A DNA stretch of 38,925 nucleotides, from contig WJIN01000136.1 in the NCBI GenBank assembly GCA_014730295.1, positions 1 through 38,925 on the forward strand. The letters are read 5' to 3'. Position 1 is the first letter of the stretch, and each line of letters opens with the position of its first letter. A program made the translations under genes and the position numbers. The notes beneath the pieces were generated by a model that saw only the letters and a list, made by a program, of their open reading frames with translations, was not told the origin of the DNA and made no database searches. Positions 24,801 through 32,599 of the stretch are shown piece by piece. This DNA is from Promethearchaeota archaeon. GTDB taxonomy: Archaea; Asgardarchaeota; Lokiarchaeia; Sigynarchaeales; SOKP01.

Positions 24801-26487
24801 TTCCTTTCATAAGGTCAACTTCATACTCCCGGGCCATTTTTTCTGCTTGATCGACTTTAGTATCAATATAGTTTTCAAGTCTCTTATCTTCTAACTCCGA
24901 TTTAAGTTCCCCCTCAATTTCTTGGATTTGCTCTTCTTTTATTTTTTCTGGAGAAATCTTGTGCATTTCCTCAATTTGTTTTTGTTTTTCCACCTTTTCG
25001 GCTTCGATTTCTCGTAATTTTTTTTCTTTTTTGAGCTTCTCTTGATAAATTTTAATTTGATTTTTATAGATTTCTGCTTGAGTTTTCCATCCTTTATTTA
25101 GGAGTTTTTTATATACTTTCTCATAGATTTCAATTATTTCGGGATAAGGGTTTTCTTGGGGAAATTTGCCTTGTTTTATGTTTTTCTTTAGCTCAATTTC
25201 ATATTCCCTAGCTAATAATTCTGCCTTATCTACTAATTCAAGGATCTGTTCTTCAAATGATTTTGCTTCTTCTCTATCCTTTTTTATAGGTTCTGTTATT
25301 TCCTTTTGAGGTGTAGATTTCCTCGATATCCTATGTAATTCCTCGATTTGTTTTTGTTTTTGGATTTTTTGTGCTTCGATTTCCCGCAATTTTTTGTCTT
25401 TCTCCTGTTTTTCCTTGTATATCTCAATTTGTTTTTTATAGATTTCTGCTTGATTGTTCCAGCTTTTATTTAAGAGTTTTTTATAGACTGCTTCGTATAT
25501 GTCAATTATTTCAGGATATGGATTCTCCTCAGGAAATTTACCATCTTTTAGCTTTTTTTTTCGAATAATCTCATATTCTCGAGCTAATCTTTCAGCTTTA
25601 TTTACTAAATTCGTGATTTCCTCCTCGAATTCTTTTTTATCTTCCTTAACTTCCACCATTTTCGAACCTTTATCCTTCTCCTTCTCTGGCTGTTCACGGA
25701 TTTTATGAAGATCTTCTATTTGCTTCTGTTTTTCAACTTTTTTTATTTCAATGTCCCTTAGCTTTTTGTCTTTTTCTAATTTTTGCTTATAGATTTTTAT
25801 TTGGTCAGAATAGATCTCCGCTTGTCGTTTCCACCCTTTATTTAAGAGTTTTTTATAGACTGTTTCATATATATCAATTATTTCAGGATAAGGATTTTCC
25901 TCAGGAAATTCACCGTCTCGGAGCTTTTTTTTCCTAAGGATTTCATAGTTTCGTGCCAATTTTTCAGCTCTATCGGTTAAATTGGAAATTTCTTGTTGGA
26001 ATGATTCCATTTCCCTTTTTTGGGTTTCTAATTCTCTTATTTTTGCCGCTTTCTGTTGTTCTTTAGCTTGCTTTTTCTGTTTTGCCCCTTTTTCTAAAAT
26101 CTCTCTCTGTTTCTTTTCCAATTCTATTTGCAATTCTTGTTCCTCCCTCTGTTTTGCCAATTGCGCTAAAAATTCTTCTTTATGTAATTTTAATTCTTTA
26201 ATGGTTTTTTGCACACGTTCGATTTCATAATCCCATCCTAATTCTTTAAATATTTCTTCTGCAAGCTGGTATTTAGTTATTGCTTCATCAAATTCATTGC
26301 CTTCTGCAAACTTAGATGCTTCTTCCATTAATTTATATGCGTATGAAGAGAGCTCTTCTTCCTTTTTCTTTTTACTAAGGAATTGGCGTAGTTCTTGATT
26401 ATCCAACTCTTCCACGCCAGTTATTTCTTCCTCATGTTCCTTCTCTCTTGTCTCATCCAAATCATTATTATTATTGTGTTCATTCAT
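21826..26487 (-). CDS. Giant coiled-coil protein of eleven ~120-residue tryptophan-marked repeats
   Basis: This 1553-residue, highly charged, helical protein has no recognised catalytic domain, signal peptide or membrane segment. Eleven units can be aligned on a conserved Trp in (G/S/N)W at 85, 219, 343, 467, 589, 710, 831, 950, 1080, 1196 and 1312, spaced 116-134 residues apart. A full unit has a helix like DKAELLAREYE, a variable loop with ENPYPEIIDIY, a helix ending KKLLNKGW, then QAEIYKxQIxIYKEKLEKD and a coiled-coil linker. The helical pairs resemble TPR or MIT hairpins. Units 9-10 lack the loop insert and look most TPR-like. The tail (1391-1515) has further hairpins and ends RRRKERKKRLRGLERK. 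GATGAT before the ATG acts as Shine-Dalgarno. A filament, tether or scaffold role is inference. Confidence 0.85.
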   Translation of the reverse strand: MNEHNNNNDLDETREKEHEEEITGVEELDNQELRQFLSKKKKEEELSSYAYKLMEEASKFAEGNEFDEAITKYQLAEEIFKELGWDYEIERVQKTIKELKLHKEEFLAQLAKQREEQELQIELEKKQREILEKGAKQKKQAKEQQKAAKIRELETQKREMESFQQEISNLTDRAEKLARNYEILRKKKLRDGEFPEENPYPEIIDIYETVYKKLLNKGWKRQAEIYSDQIKIYKQKLEKDKKLRDIEIKKVEKQKQIEDLHKIREQPEKEKDKGSKMVEVKEDKKEFEEEITNLVNKAERLAREYEIIRKKKLKDGKFPEENPYPEIIDIYEAVYKKLLNKSWNNQAEIYKKQIEIYKEKQEKDKKLREIEAQKIQKQKQIEELHRISRKSTPQKEITEPIKKDREEAKSFEEQILELVDKAELLAREYEIELKKNIKQGKFPQENPYPEIIEIYEKVYKKLLNKGWKTQAEIYKNQIKIYQEKLKKEKKLREIEAEKVEKQKQIEEMHKISPEKIKEEQIQEIEGELKSELEDKRLENYIDTKVDQAEKMAREYEVDLMKGNFAQECPYREIIEIYRNLRDKLQEHGWYEESALYAKQIQFYKDKLEKDKKLRRIESRKGDQELIKEIKKVKKPVGTKSTDEKILEEINKKEEEEDFQAEISKMVDKAEKIAREYENELKKGNFEIENKYPDVIKRYRKIRKQLIDRGWLKEAELYLSQINLYKEKAQRVEKLKKIEAQKAEREKRIEEMYKLQKPIEKPTQTIDEAEVEEKKEKEEKLNQAMSLIDEAEQLVRIYKSKLKPRLADYESPYLNAIDLYEMAKDLLIEIGWENEAARLNETIAFYMEKKQKDDELRALQKQNAEIEVPIDQRQIDIEGETQKAYVEVQTQRQREKEIYDQIFDIITQAENFAKEYNKKIEKGNILDYEPPYEEVIDLYKDAKQKFQQVGWEREAEKLNESISYYSKKLEEDKLLKKRERERRKRKEQELFEQQKLIEESQKEEEQLLKEQQDVILREKQAQKKFEQQKEEAFKIIDNALDIARNYNRDIQEGNILEIECPYEKVIDLYQKAKNIFQEIGWVNEADKMDQSINYYKQKLEEDIKLRKEEKQRIARLKQERLEQQRLIEEARKEEQEILELQEETIEKERREKEIFERKKDQAFELMDKAKNALEESNFEESIRLYKETREIFKNINWNAGLDLVEESINSIFKQKREYEKEQQLLMKEKEKQKQLQEQIEKKIEEMDRIKKLEEEEKRKEILRIQEEKRNEKEITDRAFKLLEDGTDLVEKEEFDRAQEKYLEARDLFTQVGWEREVSRINSELLVNLEKERERVEKRKEAQKRRRLEEEELQELLMEEEQKRKEQKRREIEEKRKRLAEMRRASKPKEEVMDKLELAKIYIMNYKYNEAFISLKEKLKEVDKEEIQEEIKNIIENIKEQANLPLIVSMAPNLIDNERFIISYEAIDRAERSIKNRNYMKAISELNEARFNLENVNADKRIMSAIDEKIIFYKQEMGHEIAETTKHEEALEDLKSEIARRRKERKKRLRGLERK
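24721..26001 (-). repeat. Tandem near-identical repeat units 1-3 within the giant gene, plus unit 4
   Basis: At DNA level three units sit exactly 372 bases (124 codons) apart. Matching stretches starting tttatttaagagtttttt-like begin near 25093, 25465 and 25837. By eye, units 1 and 2 share about three quarters of residues over their best 68 positions. The region should be prone to recombination and to assembly collapse. Confidence 0.7.
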
Positions 26488-26645
26488 AAGAAATCATCTC
26501 TTAAGGAAATTACAGCTAACCCATTCATGATGTATTTAAAAAAACCTCTAAGTTAATATATATCAAATTAGATTTAAAAATTCATTTTAAAAAATATACT
26601 AATCGATTGACCTATAGCTTATGACAAAGTGTATTTCTATGTTTC

Positions 26646-27041
26646 TTAAATATCAAATCCTTCTAAATTCTGATTCAAATAGTCATCACAGATTCTCGCA
26701 CCCTCATTAGTTAAACTCCATCCATCGGGGTGCTTTTTCACTAACTCTAAGCTAAGCAAATTTTCAAGAATTGATATTACCTCACCCTCGGATTTATTAA
26801 CATCAAAATCTACCTTCAAGGATAATATTATATCATTCAGTGATGCAGTACCTCCTAATTCATCTTCCATTACGCCTAGTGCGGCAATAATCTGTTGCTC
26901 TTCTACCATAACTTCATTCATTTCATGGGAGACCTCTTCCAATAGCCACGGGTGCTCATCTAACATTTCTTTAATTTTCTGCTCATCTCCCGTTTTAAAC
27001 ACATCATCAAACTCTTCCCGAACTTTTTTCTTTTTAAACAA
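26646..27041 (-). CDS. Winged-helix domain protein with TTG start
   Basis: The 131-residue protein has a charged N-terminal helical part and a C-terminal winged helix. GTASLNDIILSL, SEGEVISILENLLSLELV and KHPDGWSLTNEGARICDDYL match helix 1, the recognition helix and the wing/helix of ArsR/MarR-like domains. No effector site is visible. The start codon is TTG at 27039-27041, strongly supported by a consensus AGGAGGT seven bases upstream; the next in-frame ATG would remove 25 residues. It lies 158 bases upstream of the giant coiled-coil gene on the same strand, so it may regulate or accompany it, but this is not shown by the sequence. Confidence 0.72.
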   Translation of the reverse strand: MFKKKKVREEFDDVFKTGDEQKIKEMLDEHPWLLEEVSHEMNEVMVEEQQIIAALGVMEDELGGTASLNDIILSLKVDFDVNKSEGEVISILENLLSLELVKKHPDGWSLTNEGARICDDYLNQNLEGFDI

Positions 27042-27047
27042 AGGTAA

Positions 27048-27055
27048 TACCTCCT
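27048..27055 (-). promoter_or_regulatory. Consensus Shine-Dalgarno that fixes a TTG start
   Basis: The reverse strand reads AAGGAGGT, among the strongest ribosome-binding sites in the window. It is placed at normal distance from TTG at 27041 and from no ATG, so it decides the start of the winged-helix gene. Confidence 0.75.
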
Positions 27056-27381
27056 TAAATTGCTATGAACTCAGAATTTACTATTTATCTATTAAGAATA
27101 ATAGTAGCGAACATATTTAGATTTTTCATTTTCACAATCAAATCTTATAAAAAACGATTTTTTAAAAGAAAGTATACTGAACCAAGATTGAACATTTGGA
27201 ACCATATTTTTGATGAATTTACTAACAGAAATCCGAATCATGGTACTTTCATAGTAATATAAAGGATTCTCTACTGATCAGAAACAGATCAAGTATACTC
27301 TTATTTAAAAACATAGTTAAGTTTTTTGTTCTATATTACTTTAATATTTTACAATCAAAATCTAATGAAAAAACGATTTAT
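27056..27381. other. Gene-free stretch before the UPF0182 gene
   Basis: These ~325 AT-rich bases separate divergent genes. A 65-codon frame at 27065-27262 has no recognisable protein features and no ribosome-binding site, so it is not called. TATA-like TTTAAAAA lies near 27304 and TTTAATATT near 27342. No other structure was seen. Confidence 0.5.
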
Positions 27382-30300
27382 ATGAAATTACAATTTAGCA
27401 ATAAAAATTATAAAAATAACAAAACATACGGATTTACTGGCTCACGAGATCCATCAGGTGGCGGGAGATTCAAATATCGTCCATTCAAAAAAGGTTCTCG
27501 AAAAAGATCTATCATACTTATCATCATCATCGCTGCGGTTGCTATTACCTTACTTTCAATATTTGTCTTTTGGCCAATGTATTGGGCAAGCATAAATCTC
27601 AATTATCAGCTTTACAATAATAAAGCTGGAGGATTGAATTTTATTGACATTAATTTTCTTAATTTCTGGAGTAATTTCTTCTTTTGGAATAAAACCAGTT
27701 TAATAGGTGCTTTTATCGGCGCGATAATTATGAGTATCCCTCCAGATAGGATTTTATTAACCAGTATCGGAACGAGATTGAGGTTTGGAAAGCCTTCTCG
27801 CAAAAAAGCGCTCTTATTCTGGTGGACTGCCGGATTTTTTATCTTTTATTTACTGGGACACTTTATCGATGCGTCTGGTCAATTTTCATGGACAATATAC
27901 TTGATAGAGCAAGGAGAAATCGATTTTAATCTTTTCACTATTATTCCCAATGCGTTTGGTGTTCTCTTAAATCCCGAGAGTATGGATATTACTTCGATTT
28001 TTATCTATCAAAACCTATTCTTACCAGTTATCTCATTTACGTTGGGTGTTTTCATTTTTCGAGCTGCTTTAAAGGTATTTCAGAATATCTACATTCGAAG
28101 GAATGATTACCAACTCGTTGCCAATGGACTATTTATCGGAGCATTGGTTTTTGGAATAATTGTCTTTTTTATACCTACTCTTGCGCTTGATGGTGTTCAA
28201 TTAACTCAAATATGGGCAATCCTCCTTGGATTCTTTTCTCTTTTGGGATTCGGTCTTTTTGTCACAATTTATGGGCGACTTAAACAATCCCAAGACCCTC
28301 GCAATTATATGATTTTCACGCCAGAGAAAAAATTATTGGGGATTACAGGAATAATAATACTTATTGTAATTGTAATGCCCTTGATTCTAAGTGTGGGTAC
28401 AGTCATAAACTTAACTAACACTGAAGTATATAGAACTCAACAATGGGAAACAAAATTTAAACGACAAGTGGAATGGACCACGATCACCGCAGGATTGGAT
28501 ATGTTTGAAGAGAGACCGATTGACAATTTCACTCGCACTACTACCAGCCAAGATGATGAACAGATGATACGACAAATCCGCCAATATGATCAAGATTTTG
28601 CCGTTCAAACCTTATCAGCCAAAATCGCCACTACATATGAGGGTTTGGCAGATTCTGATATAGTATACTTTAATAATACTGAATATTGGGTTGCCCCTAA
28701 AACTGTGAAACTAAGTCAATTTTCTGGAGACCCGGTCGCGACAAACACACAATTATATGATCATGTGGAAGGATTTTTAGCAATTGATACATTTAATGGA
28801 GATTTAGTAAACGTAACTGAAGTCTTCAATATTACTGAAAATTATCCTATCTTTTTTGGAGAGGCAGAAAGCCCAAGATATTTACGGCAACAAGGGTTAC
28901 AATTTACGGAACGACTAGGAGGATATGATACTAATATTCTTTTGGACACGGAATGGAAAGGCGGAATAGAAAAGAATAATTTCACTTATGAAGGAGATCC
29001 AGATGGAACACTAACTGGACTTGAGGGATTTTACTATACTGCAGGTCTTGGACTCTGGGGTTACGTTACACAACCCGAACATAAGTATCTGATTAATAGG
29101 AATATTAAAACACGGGTTCAGAACATTCTTCTTCCCAATATGAGGGTCGATGCCGATCCATATTTGGTGTTTGATAATTCGACTGGTCAGATGTATTACG
29201 CAGTTTCGATTTTTACCTCTATTCCCGTTTCCTCATATTCCACTACTCCAATTTATCGCTTTTTAGGAGTGTGTCTTCTTGATCAATGGAACGGTGGACT
29301 CACGTTTTATGCTAATCCTAATCTTGAAACTGCTGGGGATCCAACTTATCCGCTCTGGAAATTTATTTTGAATTCATACGACTGGAAAACTCCACCATCA
29401 TGGTTAACAAGACAAATGCGATATCCAGAAGAATTATATGAATTGCAACTAGAGGCTAACTATCGATATCATGTTGATGATTTTGTGACATGGCGGAGAG
29501 GGGATGATTTTCACGAACGACCTGAAGATGGCGATGTGTTTTATATTGAAACAAGAATAGGAGAGGATATTGAATTTGTAGGGCTCGATCTCGTCGAATA
29601 TCTAGGACAAGAAGCGCGAACTCTCGCGGGGATGTATTTCGTCCGTCATGGTGAACATCTGGGAGAAGCGATATTTTATCATACACGAGAAGAAACGACC
29701 AATAGGTTAATAGGACCGAAAACAGCACGCGATAGCTATGTCTCAGAGGCCACCCAAACCTTTACGCTCATAGAAGGTGCACGGAATGGGAACACATTGA
29801 TCTACCCTCTATTAAGTTCTATTTATTATTATATACCAACGTACAGTACTGTCGGAGACATTCAAAACCTTAATTTGGCGGGATTTGTCAATGGATTTTC
29901 GCGATCGGTGGGATATGGAGACGATGCTGATGATGCATATAATGATATAGAAGAATTCCCACCAGGATCCTTTACACTCAATTCTACTGCAGATAGTCCT
30001 GATAAAGATGGTAAATTTACACTCAGTTGGTCAGAATCTCAATATGCTGATTCCTATAAGGTATATCAAAATAGTAGTTTATTAGCCGAGTTGGATTCTT
30101 CTCAAAGAACGTATGAAATTTCTGGTCTAACAAACGGTGATTATGAGTTTGAAGTCGTGGCTTTCAATGATTATGGTGAGAGTTCTGATAAAATCGATAT
30201 CACAGTTTTAATAACAATTGATTATGAGGTTTCAATGGAAACAGAAATTGTCCATCCTGATGATTTAGCTCGATTCAGGATCACATTAGAAAACATAAAT

Positions 30301-30618
30301 ACTAACTTCTCTGCTGCTCAAGTATCGGGGATTAATGTAACTCTGACTTTATACGCTGGAGATAATAGCACTGAATTCACGATCTATGGTTTTACATCCC
30401 CATTACTTAATACTACACAAATTACTGCGAATTTCATAGAAACAAACTATACTATAATTAATAATGAGTCATTATTACCTGGAGAAGGTTTAATTGTCTC
30501 TGGATGGGTGAATTCTTCTATTTCAGATGCTATAATTCGGTATCGTTGGACGATCGCCATTCCTGGTGAAGACATCGAAATTACAGATTTAGAGCCAATA
30601 TATGTACTTAAATTCTAA
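27382..30618 (+). CDS. UPF0182 (COG1615) membrane protein with C-terminal fibronectin-like domains
   Basis: The 1078-residue protein starts with a basic cytoplasmic tail and then seven predicted membrane helices (about 43-68, 104-120, 143-163, 206-232, 246-269, 275-298, 317-343). A large extracytoplasmic domain follows. It carries the UPF0182 hallmark around residue 674, RQMRYPEELYELQLEANYRY followed by HVDD and GDDF. Residues about 860-943 form a fibronectin type III domain (FTLSWSESQYADSYKVYQ, then EISGLTNGDYEFEVVAFN). About 944-1078 is another beta domain rich in Asn-X-Ser/Thr sequons. UPF0182 has no established function that I know. There is no clear Shine-Dalgarno at the ATG at 27382. 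A cell-surface role is inferred from topology. Confidence 0.85.
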   Translation: MKLQFSNKNYKNNKTYGFTGSRDPSGGGRFKYRPFKKGSRKRSIILIIIIAAVAITLLSIFVFWPMYWASINLNYQLYNNKAGGLNFIDINFLNFWSNFFFWNKTSLIGAFIGAIIMSIPPDRILLTSIGTRLRFGKPSRKKALLFWWTAGFFIFYLLGHFIDASGQFSWTIYLIEQGEIDFNLFTIIPNAFGVLLNPESMDITSIFIYQNLFLPVISFTLGVFIFRAALKVFQNIYIRRNDYQLVANGLFIGALVFGIIVFFIPTLALDGVQLTQIWAILLGFFSLLGFGLFVTIYGRLKQSQDPRNYMIFTPEKKLLGITGIIILIVIVMPLILSVGTVINLTNTEVYRTQQWETKFKRQVEWTTITAGLDMFEERPIDNFTRTTTSQDDEQMIRQIRQYDQDFAVQTLSAKIATTYEGLADSDIVYFNNTEYWVAPKTVKLSQFSGDPVATNTQLYDHVEGFLAIDTFNGDLVNVTEVFNITENYPIFFGEAESPRYLRQQGLQFTERLGGYDTNILLDTEWKGGIEKNNFTYEGDPDGTLTGLEGFYYTAGLGLWGYVTQPEHKYLINRNIKTRVQNILLPNMRVDADPYLVFDNSTGQMYYAVSIFTSIPVSSYSTTPIYRFLGVCLLDQWNGGLTFYANPNLETAGDPTYPLWKFILNSYDWKTPPSWLTRQMRYPEELYELQLEANYRYHVDDFVTWRRGDDFHERPEDGDVFYIETRIGEDIEFVGLDLVEYLGQEARTLAGMYFVRHGEHLGEAIFYHTREETTNRLIGPKTARDSYVSEATQTFTLIEGARNGNTLIYPLLSSIYYYIPTYSTVGDIQNLNLAGFVNGFSRSVGYGDDADDAYNDIEEFPPGSFTLNSTADSPDKDGKFTLSWSESQYADSYKVYQNSSLLAELDSSQRTYEISGLTNGDYEFEVVAFNDYGESSDKIDITVLITIDYEVSMETEIVHPDDLARFRITLENINTNFSAAQVSGINVTLTLYAGDNSTEFTIYGFTSPLLNTTQITANFIETNYTIINNESLLPGEGLIVSGWVNSSISDAIIRYRWTIAIPGEDIEITDLEPIYVLKF

Positions 30619-30650
30619 TTTCTTTATTTTTTTCATGTTATTTTATTTAA
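30619..30650 (+). terminator. T-rich tract after the UPF0182 gene
   Basis: T-rich runs broken by single other bases follow the stop codon directly, consistent with archaeal termination. The facing proteasome gene ends about 110 bases further on. Confidence 0.35.
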
Positions 30651-30761
30651 TTCTGGATTAAAATATTCATAATGAGGAACATATAGTTCACATTTATTTG
30701 AACAAGTGAATTACCTCAGAAAAAAGCATAAGAGAATTAGAAACAAAAGAGAAAAAACAAA

Positions 30762-31481
30762 TTATTTTATATCGTTTAAAAACTGCTCTATCTCATCCTT
30801 AGATGCGACCACAAATCGTTTATCCTCTGCTTTGATATAGGAAAGCCGAATATTTTCTTTCGTTGCCTCCTCATCGATCGCCTCTTTCAGCGCATCTAGA
30901 CACAGAGGGATGATTTGGTCAAACCCTAAATCTTTGCTATAGTTATCGCGTAGATACTCTCGGGCGGTAGCTTCTCCATTTCCCATGGCATATGCTTTAA
31001 ATGAGCGATAAATCCCACTGGGAGAGGCTGTATATACTTGCGTCCCATCGGTATCAATCCCGATAAAGAATAGTGCGCATCCCCACGGACGAATTCCCCC
31101 GTATTGGGTATATTGCTGCATAACGTCCGCAACATCCTTCACCAATAGACTCATTCGAACAGGTTCATCATAAGTTAAACGGAATGATTGAGCTTGAACA
31201 CGTGCGTAATCAATCAAGGTTCGTGAGTCCGCATGAAGTCCAGAAATTGCAACACCGATATGCTCATCAACTTGAAATATTTTATCTATCTCATCTGCGT
31301 CCATGAGTTTCGTCGGGATCTTTATCTGTGCGGCTAAGCAGACTGCGTCATTTGATTTCACCGCAACTGCTAGCGTTCCCCTTCGAACTGCTTCCAATGC
31401 ATATTCTACTTGATAGAGACGCCCTTCTGGGGAAAATACTGTAAGAGCTCTATCGTACTTTAATTGTCCTCCACCAAACAT
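30762..31481 (-). CDS. psmA: Proteasome subunit alpha
   Basis: Alpha subunits form the outer heptameric rings of the 20S proteasome and gate entry of substrates. The 239-residue protein has the alpha signature YDRALTVFSPEGRLYQVEYA (9-28), including the YDR gate residues and the H0 helix. The body follows with GVAISGLHADSRTLIDYAR and PWGCALFFIGID. The N-terminal Thr nucleophile of beta subunits is absent, as expected. No beta subunit or AAA regulator lies in the window. AAGGAATTC upstream of the ATG at 31481 is a weak Shine-Dalgarno. A reverse-strand TATA-like ATTATATTATATC lies near 31529-31541. Confidence 0.96.
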   Translation of the reverse strand: MFGGGQLKYDRALTVFSPEGRLYQVEYALEAVRRGTLAVAVKSNDAVCLAAQIKIPTKLMDADEIDKIFQVDEHIGVAISGLHADSRTLIDYARVQAQSFRLTYDEPVRMSLLVKDVADVMQQYTQYGGIRPWGCALFFIGIDTDGTQVYTASPSGIYRSFKAYAMGNGEATAREYLRDNYSKDLGFDQIIPLCLDALKEAIDEEATKENIRLSYIKAEDKRFVVASKDEIEQFLNDIK

Positions 31482-31716
31482 AGTTTTCTTGAATTCCTTA
31501 ATTATTAATTAGTTGAATGTGTAGTAGATATAATATAATATTATTTACAAATTTTTACTAAATATTAAATTAATGTTTATAATTTAGTGATCCTCATATT
31601 TATGGCGATGCTACTGACATTTAAAAATTTCGTGGTGGAGAATGGTAAATTAATAAAGATATAATCAATTAAGGGTAAATTCATAAGTTAGTTTAAAAAT
31701 TTCACAAAAGGAGAAC

Positions 31717-32262
31717 TTATATTTTTCCAGATTTCTCTAAAATGTCCAGAGTGATCTCTTTGAAGATCTTTTCCACTCCTCGCCCATCTTTCGCACTCGT
31801 CTCGTGATACGAAAGCGCACCTATCTCATCCTTGAATGAATCGCCTTCTTGGGTGCCGATTTCTCTTTGCCCATTTTCTGCAAGGTCAAGCTTATTCCCC
31901 ACTAGTATATTCGGTTTAGCCCCTACTACTTTTTCGTATTCTTCTTTCCATTCGAGAAGATTCTGAAATGAACTCCTACGTGTGAGATCAAACACCATCA
32001 AAATTCCAGACGATCCTCGATAAAACGGAGGTCGTACAAATGAGAAATGCTTTTGACCCGCTAAGTCCCAGACTTGGAGTTTAATATCGAAATTTGGATA
32101 ATCCTCCAATTCTACCTTTTTAGTTGAGAAATTAGAACCTATCGTCATCATATAATTTTCTTTGAATTTCCCTTCGCAGTATCGTAATACCAATGAGGTC
32201 TTACCTACACCACCATCCCCAAGTAAGCAGACTTTATAGATGAAGCTTTTCTTCTCGGACAT
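31717..32262 (-). CDS. Ras/Rab-like small GTPase
   Basis: The 181-residue protein has all five G motifs of the Ras superfamily: GDGGVGKT (15-22), switch-I Thr40 in MTIGSNF, WDLAGQ (65-70) with the catalytic Gln70, NKLD (123-126), and ETSAK (154-158). The switch and WDLAGQ pattern is closest to Rab-type proteins. There is no C-terminal prenylation cysteine and no added domain, so membrane binding would need another mechanism. Large families of such GTPases are typical of Asgard archaea. The GTG at 32274 is in frame, but the ATG at 32262 is preferred because GTGA then lies at Shine-Dalgarno distance. A reverse-strand TATA-like CTTATAAATA lies at 32321-32330. Confidence 0.94.
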   Translation of the reverse strand: MSEKKSFIYKVCLLGDGGVGKTSLVLRYCEGKFKENYMMTIGSNFSTKKVELEDYPNFDIKLQVWDLAGQKHFSFVRPPFYRGSSGILMVFDLTRRSSFQNLLEWKEEYEKVVGAKPNILVGNKLDLAENGQREIGTQEGDSFKDEIGALSYHETSAKDGRGVEKIFKEITLDILEKSGKI

Positions 32263-32599
32263 TTGCCAATTCACTAATTCCAGACTATTTTATGATAAAT
32301 TTATTGACTTCAAGTGATTTTATTTATAAGTTTGTGAAAATCAACTTTTTCCTAATTTTGATGTCTCTGTATGTTTTTACTATGCAAATTCAGCTGTATC
32401 ATATTCGAATAAAATCAAATTCGAGTTGTAATTATATTATAAAATTATCCAAATTAAAATATTTGTTTTTAGACTGTGTCGTTTTAATAGCGTTATAATT
32501 TGATCTTGAAGCAAAAATCACAAGATTAAAATAATCGTAGCAATAAAAATAAAATACGCATAGATTTTTTTGTTATCTATTTTTATTATGTGATTGTAA
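32263..32599. other. Divergent intergenic region between GTPase and sirtuin
   Basis: The 337 bases are AT-rich. CTTATAAATA on the reverse strand (32321-32330) is a good TATA box for the GTPase. A 68-codon frame at 32292-32498 overlaps it, has no ribosome-binding site and a composition of translated AT-rich DNA, and is not called. No repeats were noticed. Confidence 0.5.

Noticed and set aside
24721..26001. Regular spacing that might suggest a CRISPR or satellite array
   Set aside because: The period is 372 bases, stays in frame and encodes protein repeats; there are no short direct repeats with unique spacers.
22511..26230. Several plus-strand frames rich in Ser, Phe and Cys inside the giant gene
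   Set aside because: They are the complement of Glu/Lys/Gln-rich coiled-coil codons, a well-known source of false frames.
27065..27262. 65-codon plus-strand frame upstream of the UPF0182 gene
   Set aside because: No ribosome-binding site, no recognisable motif, and a composition expected from AT-rich intergenic DNA.
32292..32498. 68-codon plus-strand frame with hydrophobic stretches
   Set aside because: It overlaps the GTPase promoter and has no ribosome-binding site; the hydrophobic residues come from T-rich codons.
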